64,000 bases of DNA, from contig NC_134311.1 of assembly GCF_949628215.1 (NCBI RefSeq), positions 15,376,582-15,440,581 on the forward strand. Direction: 5' to 3'. The notes beneath the pieces are model-generated. The model was not told where the DNA came from. It searched no databases and saw only the letters and a program-made list of their open reading frames with translations. This DNA is from Phalacrocorax aristotelis. Its lineage: Eukaryota > Chordata > Aves > Suliformes > Phalacrocoracidae. The position numbers and the translations under genes were made by a program. This document shows positions 1 through 12,425 of the stretch, in pieces (position 1 is the first letter of the stretch; each line of letters starts with the position of its first letter).

Positions 1-3000
1 CCTTTAAGTGTATTCTTATCCTAATCCAAACAGGTGCTTTACTATTTTTCACCAGTAGTAAAGAGTGAAAAACAAACACTGTATTTTCAGCCTTGACTCT
101 AAGTCCACGTGCAGAAGATGAGAAAAGATGAGGAACTTTTACGCAACACAGAGGGAACATAACTGGTCCAGGGGAGGATGGGGTATGTACCATAGACCCA
201 CCTGCCAAATAAAATGTCAATACTGAACTAGGGGGTATCTCTGTTCTGCCCAGATCTGCCAAGCCCTGTCAAGTGTAGCCTTCATGGGGAAGAACAAGAA
301 GCTAAAAGGAGAAATCCGTGATGATCAGTAGCAGTGCATCAGAGATTTTACCAACATGACATACTAAAACTGGTCATTAAATAACACAGGTCAAATATAG
401 GTTTGTGTCTTAATTTGATTAATACCATGACATCAGCTACTACATTAGCCAAAGTAGCTTGATCATGGGTGATATCTATCATCTTGCTTTAGTTAGAATG
501 AAGTGAGCCCCTCTAGATGACCTATGCATTACAGCACAGGAGCTGCAGCCTTTGGCATTCTGCGTCTTGTTCAAAAACGGGCCTAACATCCTGAAGTAGA
601 TATAAGAGGATTTAGGGCCTCTCTGAACAGGAATTTTTAGGGTTGATGCATCTACCTGTCTATCTGCTGCAATGCCCAAATGGAACTACAGAGAAAATGC
701 TTATGACAAAGACAGGTATTTCACACTGGTGACTCAAGCTAAAACTAATTGTAGGATTCTACTTGGAAAACTGAACATCATGGACCTCTTAGACATTATG
801 TTTCTGTCTCAGGGCACCCTTGTACTACAAGTCAACAGAAACTGTGAGAACATGACAACACATCTCCATATGCATCACCCCCATTCGACTTTGTCAGACA
901 AGATACAGGGTCATAGTTGAACACTTGACCTAAACAAAACATCACACTTTTAGTTAAAAACAGACCCATAGAGAGTGGAAAGTCACAGGTAACACCATCC
1001 CTTGTAACCATAGCCACCACTAGCATCCAGTTTCTCTCATCAGAGACTAACATGCTTCCAGTGGTGTTCCACAGTCCCTGTTGGCTTTATCTCTTTAGTA
1101 CAAGTCTTCAGCAGCTTTGAGTATTTTGACACTGTGAAACAAGTATCACACTCTCAGGAAATGTGACTTCTCCAGGCAAGACCATGGCTGGATGCTCTAT
1201 TCAAAACCTCTGTTCATGGATGAGAAGGCCAGAGAAGCAAAGCAGTACACTTAATCCCCAGTTTTATAAAGAAGCAGCACTATTCCATTGTACCATAACA
1301 TATCACATTTCCTTCCAGCCAAGCAAGACAACACTTTTACATAAAAATGCAAACTACAACAAAAATTGCTTGTACGTTTGAAGTTTGCCTTTTACTCTCA
1401 TAGTTTCCCTGCACATTTTCAGTTGCTGGGTTGTTTTCTTTTCTGAAGTGTGGCATTGACTGATCCAGTCAGCTCTGAATTGGTGACTGTCTCCATGTAG
1501 AAGAGGATGGGGATCTCTGGCCTAGAAGCATAAAGATTATGAAAATACTAACATTGCCACTAGAAATTCTTAAATAACAGACAATGAGAAAAGATGGCGA
1601 AATGAGCATACTCAACAAATCAACATAATGACAATCAGAAAAGCAGACTTAGGACATTTACGTTTTGTGATTCCTTTCTAATGGGATCGAGCTGCCTAAT
1701 TATCAGGTTCTTCAAATAAGCCAGTTTTTGCCCTTTTACCTGTAAATGTCAGAGTTGTTCTCCATGAACCTGCTAACACAATTTTCCACTCCTTTTTGTG
1801 CCGTAATCAGGCGAACAAATTCTCTCCTAGTATTAGACCCCTTCACAGAAGAGCGCAGTCACACACACTAACACCACATCCTCTGATGTTTCTAACACCA
1901 CGTATCAGTGATTCATTCCTGTTCAGTATTTCTTCCCCATTAGTCCACATTCAGAGACTCCTTCCCCCCAGTCTTGATGCCAGTCTCACAAGAACCTCCT
2001 GACTCCCCATTTCCAGCTGAGCTCTTCACTCAGCCACTGCCATATTTGCCCCATGATCTAGTAAAAGCAAATTTGCTTATCGGTAATTACAAAGTAATTT
2101 CCTAAGATGGGCATTACACTCTTTTGGCCTCTGCCATCCACTGCCTGTGTTTGTATATAAGCCACAGTCATTTGCAAAGCACTTTGAAATGATTCTTGAT
2201 GAAATGCACTGCCTAAATAATGTATTATTTATTTTTAATATGTATCAATGTTGCACCAAGATCTCACACAATATTTCATAAGTTTCTGGGGTTGTGACGA
2301 TTTCCTTACAAGATGTGATTAATCTTTTTTAAAAATGGAACATAATAAAACAAAAAAACAAACAAATTCCCCTCAAATTATTTAGTCAGTCTTCAATCAA
2401 ATCTTGGAAACATAGGCCAAATTGAATTAACCCAGTTACTCCTCTCTCTGCTTCACTCTGTGTTTCAGTCACATGTCACTAAGATGAAGCATGGTTTAAA
2501 GGAAAAAAGCTTTCCCTTCTGTCTGGGAATAAAGGGCTTGTTGAAACAGAATGCTTTTATATTTTGGGGCTGACATTGCCTTGATTTCCATTCACTCTTC
2601 ACCTGCACATCCCTACAGCAATGTTACAAAGGCAGACAGATGTCATCTGGCTGTTTTAGGAAAACAACATCTAAGAATGTGCATGCAATGTATATACAAC
2701 TGTTAGGACACAAAGTTTTTGATGATTTTCCTTCTTCCCACTAGCTGCATGAGCAATTTACACCATCCTTCCTGGCTGATCTTACCCCCAGCTCCTCAGC
2801 TCGCAGAGAACTGTGGGACATGTTTTCTTTTAGAACTCTTATAAAGTGCAAATTCAACACAGGCAGACAGTATTTTACTTCAATTTCCCAAGGGCATCAA
2901 TTAGTTCCCTTTCCTTCATCTACACTTTCCTGGTAGGCAGGAGTGACAGTTGGTCACACTGAAGAAGAGATATCACTATTAGAGCTCTCAAATACACAAA

Positions 3001-3295
3001 CAGCACTGTATTCAAGAAAGCAATGCGAGGAATAAACATGAACTTGATTTCAAGTAAATGCAATGTAGCACAGCTGCAGGGTTAAATATGTACACAGGTT
3101 ATTTTTCTGCTTCATCATCCAGATCTGCAAATAATACAGCTCAGAACTGATGTTGCGTCAACTTGAAGAACTTAAAGCTATGCAACATCAGTCAGAGCCA
3201 GATCAAAGATCCACTGCTAGAGGCAATAACTTTTTGGTCTCAGCTTGCTGTGTTCCAGCATTTCAAAATGCAGTTACTCTGCAAAAGCCAGACTA
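1..3295. other. Intergenic DNA, no supported gene
   Basis: AT-rich unique-looking sequence downstream of DTWD2. Small open frames (longest about 80 codons) show no recognisable domain or biased codon use. No transposon signature was recognised before the CR1 at 3296. Confidence 0.6.
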
Positions 3296-4276
3296 CTGTT
3301 GTTTACCTTGACTTCAGCAAGGCTTTTGAGACTGTATTCCATAACCTCCTCATAGGTAAGCTTAGGAAGTGTGAGTTCAATGAGTGGACAGTGAGGTGGA
3401 CAGAGAACTGGTTGGACGGTAGAGCTCAGAGAGTTGTGATCAACGGGGCAGAGACTGGATGGAGGCCCGTAACTAGGGGTGTTCCCCAGGGGTCTGTGCT
3501 GGGTCCAGTCCTGTTCAACATATTCATCAGTGACCTGGATGATGGGTTAGAGTGTGACCTCAGCAAGTTCGCTGATGATACCAAGCTGGGAGGAGTGGCT
3601 GATGCACCAGCAGGCTGTGCTGCCATCCAACGAGACCTGGACAGGCTGGAGAGCTGGGCCCAGGGGAACCTCATGAAATACAACAACAGCAAGTGCAAGG
3701 TCCTGCACCTGGGGAGGAACAACCCAATGTACCAGTACAGGCTGGGGGCTGAACTACTGGAAGGAGCCTCTGCTGAGAAGGACCTGGGAGTGCTGGTGGA
3801 CAGCAAGGTGACCCTGAGCCAGCGATGTGCCCTTGTGGCCAAGAAGGCCAACGGTATCCTGGGCTGCATTAAAAGGAGTGTGTCCAGCAGGTCGAGGGAG
3901 GTTATCCTCCCCCTCTGCTCTGCCCTAGTGAGGCCACATTTGGAGTGCTGTGTCCAGTTCTGGGTTCCCCAGTTCAAGACAGACAGGGAACTACTGGAGA
4001 CAGTCCACTGGAGAGTTACCAGATGATGAGGGGACTGGAGCACCTCCCTTATGAAGAAAGGCTGAGAGACCAGGGTTTGTTCAGCCTGGAGAAGAGACGA
4101 CTGAGGGGGATTTTCATCAATGCTTATAAATATCTAACGGGTGGGTGGCAGGACGATGGGACTAGGCTCTTTTCAGTAGTGCCCAACAACAGGACAAGGG
4201 GCAATGGGCACAAGTTGGAACACCGGAAGTTCCACCTCAATATGAAAAAATACTGCTTTCCTGTGAGGGTGCCAGA
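3296..4276 (+). mobile_element. CR1 LINE, reverse-transcriptase fragment (truncated at both ends)
   Basis: The plus strand encodes the C-terminal half of the CR1 ORF2 reverse transcriptase. Motifs in order are [10 protein letters not shown] (palm motif A), [15 protein letters not shown] (motif B) and [10 protein letters not shown] with the catalytic F-A-D-D (motif C), then the thumb and C-terminal region REVILPL...[11 protein letters not shown]. The frame is open from upstream flank to 4024, where a one-base deletion moves the remaining coding sequence ([14 protein letters not shown]...LEKRRLRG) to another frame. The 5' truncation near 3296 is normal for CR1. The 3' end is not: homology stops at about 4276, and the terminal 3' UTR and octamer tail present in the copy at 30305-31413 are missing. 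Inactive as it stands. Confidence 0.93.
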
Positions 4277-4765
4277 TCAGGTAGGTCACTGCCTTTAAAA
4301 ACACTTTCATCAACTTTCGCCAACGTGAAACTGCTGTTTGTCCATTAATGCACTCACCGTCTTTCTATAGGTTCAAGACTGCTTCAAAACCAGACCTTGA
4401 AGTATCTATTCTATTTGGTTTTGTACTTCATGGTCAGAATAGAGTATGAGAAAACACACTTATTTAGTATTCTAATTCACAGTCTTTAGTAGAAAGAAAA
4501 TGTGTTAATTTTATACCTGATCGATACCTTGTCAATAGACATTATCAATGCATAAACGTATTGTTTCAAAAACAAGAAGCTTTGGAATACAAACAAAATA
4601 CATTGCAAATAAACATGAAAAAAATCAAACTAGAACCTCTGTATGCAAAATAATTCAGAATACTGATACTTAAATGAAGCTGATTATTAACTGGGACAGC
4701 TCCCTAGGATATAAAGCAGGAAAGTAAAAAGTCATGTTCAGGTCCCCTATCTCATTACGGGATGG

Positions 4766-5258
4766 TGTGCTGGTTTTGGCTGAGAAGGGGTTAATTCTCC
4801 TCACTGTGGGGGTCGGCTACCTTTCCAGCTTCCCACGCTCTGCCGCGTGGCGGGGTGGGCTGGGAGGGGCGGGGCCATGGTGGGGGCGGCTGACCCCGAC
4901 TGGCCAATGGCAGGTTCATTCCATACCACGTGACACCATGACCAGTATATGGAGGGGGGGCAGTTGGGGCTCGGCGGAGACGTGGGGTTGGGTCGGCGGG
5001 CGGCGAGTGGCTGCGGCGTGTGCGGTTTGTTTCGGCGGTTCGTTCCCCTTCCCCCTCCCTCCCCCCCCCCGCCCCCGGGCTTTGCACCTCTCGTTGTTCT
5101 CCTTTACGTTGCGTTTCTGCTGTTGTTTCTTTTAATTTTAATTATTAAACTGTTCTTATCCCAACCCACGAGCGTTACCCTTCTGATTCTCTCCCCCATC
5201 TACCGGTGGGGAGTGAGCGAGCGGCTGTGTGGGGCTGAGCTGCCGCTAAACCACGACA
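4766..5258 (+). mobile_element. Solo LTR of an avian endogenous retrovirus (493 bp)
   Basis: It starts TGTGCTGGTTTTGGC and ends AAACCACGACA, so it has canonical TG...CA ends. Flanking pentamers are GATGG (4761-4765) and AATGG (5259-5263), four of five matching, consistent with a 5-bp target-site duplication carrying one later substitution. Promoter-like parts in order are a GC box (4866-4875), CCAAT (4904-4908), a CACGTG E-box (4927-4932) and TATATGG (4946-4952). A G/C-rich leader and C-run follow (5058-5078), then an ATTAAA poly(A) signal (5144-5149). There are no internal gag/pol/env sequences on either side, so this is a recombined solo LTR. It is the most CpG-rich spot in the window, and the open frames on both strands here are by-products of the GC content. 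Confidence 0.88.
4904..4952 (+). promoter_or_regulatory. LTR core promoter motifs (CCAAT, E-box, TATA)
   Basis: Within the solo LTR, CCAAT at 4904, CACGTG at 4927 and TATATGG at 4946 are spaced as in a retroviral U3 promoter, with a GC box about 30 bp further upstream. Transcription would run rightward. Activity is inferred from motif order only. Confidence 0.55.
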
Positions 5259-8200
5259 AATGGAGAAGGAGCAGACACTTTCTAGCAAAGTGATGGCACC
5301 AAGAGTTCTGGGTATTTATCTAGACAACTTACTGAAAGCTTCAGACTAAGCAATATCAACTTACAAGGCTAGAAGAAGAATTTTGGAAAAACTCTTGAAA
5401 AACTATCATGCACGTCAGCTTTGCCAAGGTGGCAAAATAAGTGGATGCAAATATCTGATGGGAAGAAACATCAAAGGAAGAAGAATAATTTGCTGAAATA
5501 ACAAGCTTGCTATGTTGAACACAGAGATGAAATTAAAATAAGGACATTTAATATGGTTATTACCAAAAACAGTTGATGCTAAAATACACCGGACTATGGG
5601 AAATATCACAAACAGAACTGAAACTTCATATGTATTTAGAGGAAATAAAAAGGCAATATTTTTACATACAATCATTCTGCAGCAGAAGTGAGATGAGACA
5701 GAAACTACCAAACAACAGTGATCGTACAGCGCTTTTGTCACAATGTTTCTAACTAACACAACTGCCAATGTGTTAAAAGACTGCAAACGTTCAAATGTTG
5801 CATTGGTAATAATGCTAAATAATAATTTTCCTGAAAAGTTGGAATCTTGACAGGCCCTTGTAAACACTGACACATTTTTCCACTTCATGCAGACATATCC
5901 AAAACATTGAGAAATACAGCTCGAGGGTATTTATGCAACCTTTCCAAGTAGAAGTTTTGGGCGGTTTTCTCTCAGTTTCAGCCTCCCCACCGATGCACCA
6001 AGGGGACAGAGTCCCATGGCAGCTAGAACAAAAGGATATACCCTTTGTGATACACCACCACACTACACAGGCTAACGAGCGTACCCTATACATCAAAACA
6101 GAGCCATTTCCCAGGTGATGCCACCCCCTGCAGCACTGTGGCAGTGCACGGACCACACCAGAAGTAACTCTTGAGGTTTTAAAATGATCCATAGCTGTTT
6201 TCACTATTCATTTAATTATTATTAAAATAGTGACAGCGTAACAAAGACTGCAGATTTTCCGATAGATCTGCAGAATGAAATGGCAGATAAGCCTGCAGCC
6301 TGACTCTATACACTATTAAAATGAACAGGTTACAGAGACAGATGCAGTCCCCCCCTGACCTTAATGATGTTGATGTTTACATATGAACCTCCCCGCTCAG
6401 CTTCAGATAAGGAATGACAGACAATACTACAAATTAGTGAAGGTCAATAGAGCAGGAGGCAGCAGTTAGTCAATTACAAAAGTAAGCCCTCTGCTAAAGC
6501 ACCAAGTCCTGTGTTTTCTCAGTATAATCAACTGCCTGAGTCACAGAGTCTAACTAAATTGACCTGTTTTTCCTTTGTCTAATTGACTGATGCCTGGAAC
6601 TGCATGAACTTTAGGTGTGCTAGAATTTAAGTCTTAATATCATGGTGCAAAAGGCAGACATCTAATTAGTCCGTCTTCAGGTCTAATGGCTGCTTCTGCA
6701 TTGTGCAGTTCCATCCAACCATGAAAAAATCTTTGCTTTGAAGGTGTTTACAAAGACAAAAAAATTGTTTACAAGCTATGTATGAACTCTACTGGGTGCT
6801 AGTAAAGTTGCTATAGCAAAATGGTTCTTGTGTGAAGTACAAGAATTGAATTATAAACAAAAGCAAAAAAAGCCCCACTTTCCTCAAATGAGATGTGTTC
6901 TTTCTGGCAGCAAAATGAAGAAAATTATTAAGTTAGTTTTCTTGAAACAGCATGGCATAATAATCTTCCAGATTAATTCCCCAGGATATATCATTCAAAT
7001 TCATAAATAGCCTTACAGATCTCTTTTTTCCCCTTAGCTCTATGGGTCAGCTATGTAACTATTCAAGACCTTTAAAAAGCTGTATACAGCTTCATGATTT
7101 TCAAGGGTTTTTTTTCCCCACACATTTCCTATATATTTTGAGCTTAACTTAAAATGGCCTTCAGATTAAATGCTTCAAAACTTGCTCCCGAGAAGTAGCT
7201 GCAACTGCTGTTGTGTTTTAAAGGAGCTGTTGCTTCATGGCTCCTCCCTTTAGCCAAGGTATTGGTGTGTGTACTTAAGCTTAGAGACCATTGCTGAACT
7301 TTAAATGAAGTGGGACACTGGTCTCAGGTACTGTTTGACGTTTGCATTTTCAGAGGAATCCAAGGACACACAAATCTCGTTGCAAGACCTGGTGCCTCAC
7401 AAAATCCCAACCCAAACCAGGAGATACCTTACTGTTTCTTGGCCCTGTCTCAGTAAAAAAGTAGTTGGACTTGGAAGACCCTCTAAGTTTACTTTTACTC
7501 AAAGCTCTACAACCCTCTTCCTCTCAAACTATACTCACTGATGTCAGAAATTGGGAAGTAGCTGTAAAACTCGACTACTGTATCATTTGCAGTATGAGAA
7601 GACAGAGATCATTAAAAATAATAACTCAGAGAATAAAAATTGAGACAAACTCCAAAAATTACTTTCTGTATACAGTTCCCTATGCATTCATAACAATATA
7701 ATGTAGTTTCTGCTTTGGACAAATCAATTGCCTAGGGTTACCACTAATTAATTCTGCTTGAAAATACATTATAAATAACGTTCTTCTAACAGTGCACCAC
7801 AGAGCACGGCCCCTGCAAAGGGATTTTTCTAACACCAGAAACTATAGACCAAGAGGTTGAAGAGCACATTCTCAAAAAATCAAAGCAAAATTACACATTT
7901 ACACACAGTTTGGTGACAAAGTATACATTCTCTCTAATCATACACAATATTTTATATATATGTTTACACATTTATGCATATATAAATAAATATAAAACTT
8001 GGAAATTCACCTTCCAAATTCATCCAGTGTCCTATTGTTATATTAGTAGTTTCTCTGCTCCACTAAACCTCTAACCAGGTTTTCCAACAGTCCCTCTCTT
8101 TACGCTAGGAAATTTCCTTGTTCTTTTCCTTCTCTCCCAGCTGCACAGTTACCAATGCCTCACTAACATGTTTCCCTTGAATGGATATTGCTTCTCAACC

Positions 8201-9273
8201 ACATCTATGTTCCCCCATGTTGTACTGCTTTCTTCTGGACTAAACAATGCATTCTATCACCACATAAAGGTCATCCCCTAAGAAACAAATCAATTTATTT
8301 ACTATTACCCACTTCTTTTACCAAGGGGCTACTTAGTTGAAAAAGCAAAATCTGTTTTCAACATCCTTAAAAACAGCACGCTTATAATGCATACCATGAA
8401 ACTCAAAGTTTTTAAACAATAGTTTCAGTGCTTACATATGTTCAGAAGTGAGCATCCAATGCTTCCAGAAAGTATTAAAACAATACTTCATGTTGCCACA
8501 TAAGGCTTTGTCAATCTATAACAGGCCAGGGAAAATGGAATCCTGTTAGTCACTGCCGTGATTCTGTTACATTCATGAAATGTCAGAGATAGATAGAAAC
8601 ATTTTAGCAGCAGATACAGAAAAATGGACAGTAAGTAGACTTTACATCTCCTATTGATCATTGTACAGGCCCAGCCAGTTCCAGCCTGTTCCACTGACAC
8701 ATCTTAGTCACGTTTAACAAACTTTAAAGCTTCCTTTGAACTAACTCTTATGTAGTTTAAGGGAGTTCGCAACAGGCACTGGTCTGACAACATTAGCATT
8801 GTCATGCCCAGTCAACTTTCACATAAATATTTCCATTCCACTGAAAAATTGCTTACGCAATAACATCAACAAAAACTGAGTAAACATCAGAAGCCTATGC
8901 ACCTATTACCCACATCCACAAATTAAAAAATATGGCTAGTATAAATGACTTCTAGCAGGATTAGTGTTCAAAAGTATGGGATTTCCTTGGGTCTCTTAGA
9001 AATCAGAGCCCAAAGTTTTATATTAATGAAAGATGATACCTTTGTATTAGGCAGAAAGGTAACAAAAACTAAAGCAAAATTCAGAAAGTTTAAAAAAACC
9101 ACAGCTTCATTCAATTCATTCATTACTGAACATTAAGTGTGCTCAAGCTCCTTCCCAAGGAAGGAATACCACTGGTTTTGTGATACTACACTCCCAATGC
9201 AGTAAAATTTTGTGTCAAATAAGATTACACTGAAAAGAATGTCTGAACATATCTTTCTTTTTGCCATCTCAGT
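5259..9273. other. Intergenic DNA, no supported gene
   Basis: AT-rich sequence with no recognised transposon. The longest open frame (minus, 5888-5415, 157 codons) has no recognisable domain and the composition expected of translated AT-rich DNA. TA-rich simple sequence occurs near 7945-7995. Confidence 0.6.
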
Positions 9274-9274
9274 C

Positions 9275-9379
9275 ACAGAATCACAGAGTGGTAGGGGTTG
9301 GAAGGGACCTCTGGAGATCATCTTGTCCAACCCCCCTGCTTGAGCAGGCACACCTAGAGCAGGGGGCACAGGAATGCCA
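9275..9379 (-). mobile_element. CR1 LINE 3'-end stub
   Basis: About 105 bp of CR1 3' end in minus orientation: CACAGAATCACAGAGTGG, then GGTTGGAAGGGACCTCTGG and the CTTGAGCAGGCACACC segment. It closely matches the 3' end of the CR1 at 30305-31413. Homology ends after GGCACAGGAATGCC near 9379. Extreme 5' truncation is typical of CR1. Confidence 0.85.
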
Positions 9380-11818
9380 ATAAATAGTCCTTGTCTTATG
9401 GTCCAAAGATGCATGACAAAGATACTGGGGTAAAGTTAGGGGAGGAGGAGAGACAGATGTTCTCATACATCATCTGTGCCTTCAGATACTGGATCCTGTT
9501 GTGCACATCAGCAGGATTGGGTATTTCCTACTGTACTGGATACACACTGCAGGTGGAGCTGGCCAAGCCCAGAGAGGACCAGCAGCGGCACCAGGAGGGC
9601 TGAGGCTTTCACTGAACTCTCTGCACAGACAGAAGAACTACCTTTCAAAGACTTTAGTAAATATCTACACCTCTATGCCTAAATTCACTGAGCACTGTTC
9701 ATGCCACTGCATCTCCACCACAGTAGACTTGGGCCACTTTAGAAGGTACCAGTTGTGTCCGTACTGGAAAAGGGAAAGGTTTTGTCCAGTTTGTCTAGAG
9801 ATTGTGTCCAGTGCTAAAGCTTCCTCACAAAGGGAAGCAGACACACACCAAAGGCCTGGCCTGATGTGCACCAATATACAGATGACTGAGGGAAAGGGTT
9901 TAAGAGAGAAGACAGTGGAGCACCACATGACCTTACAAACTCACCCACACACATCTCCTATAATACAGTTAACAAATCTTGCACTGGCTCTTGTATTTTA
10001 TGGCACAGTAAGTGCTCTCTAGAAAGTAATAATCTGATAAAATGTCAGTTAACATGCATGAAGGCCAGAGGTCCCAAATGGGAAAATTGGTGAGATCTTC
10101 CTGAAAAGCAAATTTAAAACAGAACAGCCTACAGAAAACAGATGCTATGGCAGCACACAATTGTATGTTGCAGCTTTAGTTTAAGATACAGCCTCATGAA
10201 CCATAAAATGTTGTAATCTCATATTGAGATATGAGGTCTTTGGAGCGAAGAAAATGGATCTTTGAAAGCAATTTTAATAGAAAGTGGTTATCACAATAAG
10301 GCAAATGAAAGAACTGATTTATAAGCAATTAAAGTCCAGACACTCAGAGAAGTAATTCTCAAGCCTATCCAATCAAAAATGAGGCATACAAAAATAAGAG
10401 AAAAGATCTGATAATTTATTAGTTGGGAAAACTGGTACTCTGTTTTTAGCAACTTGTCAGACAAAAGCCAAAGGGAAGATATTTAAACACAGCCTTTCAG
10501 AGAGGTGGGTCAACATATGCCCTAATTTGGCAGGAGGTCTCAAGAGAGACACCAAGGAGGTTAGAATGTCATTCTAAGTATAAAGGAGATGTTGAAAATC
10601 AAAGAAAAGACAACAGATGAATTTGAAAGGTTCAGGAAACCCAAGCAGTCCCGAAGGGGTATCTGCAGTATCTCATGCTTTTGTAAAGCATAAACTATGT
10701 TTGCAATTTATCAGAATTAAAATTTTGCTATGCATAAACTGTGGCTTGAGTGAGAAACATACAGCAAGACTACCGACCTGATTTCTGTTTCACAGAGAGA
10801 CAAAAGTCTATTAAAAGAACAGAAAAAGGCACCAGTAAAAGTTACATTTTTTTAATGCTGATATTAGTTTGTTGGTTTTTTTTTTTCTTTCCTGAGTACT
10901 TTTGCAGCAACAAGCTTAAAGAGGAGTATGACCTACACTGCTCCACTGAGCATTTGCAGCTAACTGGATAGCTCACCAACTTGAAAAACATGATCACAAG
11001 ATTCTAACATCGTAATGATGTTTTAAGTTAATGACTCTACATTGCAGCTTGTCTGCAGGACACACATGACCGATTACCACATCTCACCCATCAGGAAATA
11101 CATTAGTTTACAACATTACCTGAAATGTTTTTGCTCCTATCATTAACTGAAAATCATGCTCAACCGTGTATGGTATGAGATTTAAGGACTAAACCATACT
11201 GACATATTTTGCTTTAGCCAATATTTCCTAGGTTTTATTTGCTGAAGTTGGATCTGACCTGCTATCTGGAAATAATATTTTTAAAGTTAATTTCCTTAAA
11301 GGAAATCAAAAGCTATAGGGAGCTTGAATTACTGATACTCTTGCTAAAACTGTCATTAAATTTCTGTGAGATCACAATTACTTTCCTGAAATCATGCCAT
11401 ACCATTCCCTGCAGCCTTAAGAACCAATGACCTCTGTATCACAGCATCACAAATACTGTACCATTTTTTATTAAAACAGACTTTTGATCCAAGGAACAGA
11501 AATATAAACATGTCACAACATTTCCATGTGTTAATGTGCTCTAAGTGCCATTAAATGTAAAACCTCTGGCATTACAGAGCATCATTAAAATATTTTTTGT
11601 CAAATTGAGTAGGTTTAATTAAAACCTATTATATCCAGAAAGGCATACTGCAAAAGACAAGGATAGTATGCAAGGCCTATACACAATTATTTCTATTTCT
11701 AACAAAATTTTCCAAGCAGAGATTATCAGCTTGTTTAAAAATAGCAAGTTGTTAAGACTCCAAGTAATGGGGAAACAGTGCGCAGTGGTATTTCAACCAG
11801 TCGCCTTAGATGCGTAGT
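9380..11818. other. Intergenic DNA, no supported gene
   Basis: No transposon or coding family was recognised. An open frame of 173 codons (9501-10022, plus) has no domain signature. A short T-run lies at about 10876-10886. Confidence 0.55.
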
Positions 11819-12425
11819 AGAATCATAGAATCACAGAATACCTCAAGTCGGAAGGGACCCATAAGGATCATTGAGTCCAACTCCTTGCTCCTCACAGGAC
11901 TGCCTAAAACTAAACCATATGACTAAGAGCATCATCCAGACACTCCTTGAACTCTGTCAGGCTTGGTACCATGGCCACTTGCCAGGGCAGCCTGTTCTGG
12001 TGACCGACCACCCTCTCAGTGAGGAACCTTTTCCTAATGTCCAGTCTGAACTTCCCCTGACACAGCTTCATTCCATTTCCTTGTGTCCTGTCGCTGGTCC
12101 CCAGAAAGAGGACATCAGTGCCTCCCCAGCTGCTTCCCACCTTGAGGAAGCTGTAGACTGTGACGAGGGCACCTCTCAGCCTCCTCTTCTCCAGGCTGAA
12201 CAAACCAAGTGACCTCAGCCACTTCTAAAAGTCTTGGTCACCTTCCTCTGGTCACACTCAGTTTGATGTCCTCCTCATACTGAGGCTTGCAAAACCGCAC
12301 ACAATACTCGAGGTAAGGCTGCACCACTGCAGTGTAGAGTGGGAGAATCACCTCCCTCTCTAGGTGAAACAGTCCCAGCTCTCTCTGCCTTTCCTCACAG
12401 GAGAGGTGCTCCGGTCCCATTCAGA
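11819..12425 (-). mobile_element. CR1 LINE, internally rearranged
   Basis: Minus-strand CR1 of a different subfamily from the pair at 3.3 and 30.3 kb. The 3' end is at 11819 with an octamer-like AATCATAGAATCACAGAAT. Reading from the 3' side inward, it encodes remnants of [15 protein letters not shown], then the [19 protein letters not shown] segment. At 12354-12420 comes [21 protein letters not shown], a segment that in CR1 ORF2 normally lies downstream of, not upstream of, REVILPLY. The order is therefore scrambled, by internal duplication or by two abutting CR1 pieces. Several frameshifts; inactive. Confidence 0.88.

Noticed and set aside
4734..5293. ORFs of 98-133 codons across the CpG-rich segment
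   Set aside because: They run through the U3/R region of a solo LTR and read poly-P/poly-R from GC-rich DNA; not a gene.
5415..5888. 157-codon minus-strand ORF with hydrophobic stretches
   Set aside because: The F/L/I/V-rich translation is what AT-rich DNA gives by chance, with no charged-flank pattern or signal peptide start.
9501..10022. 173-codon plus-strand ORF
   Set aside because: No recognisable domain and no splice or promoter context. A few frames of this size are expected by chance.
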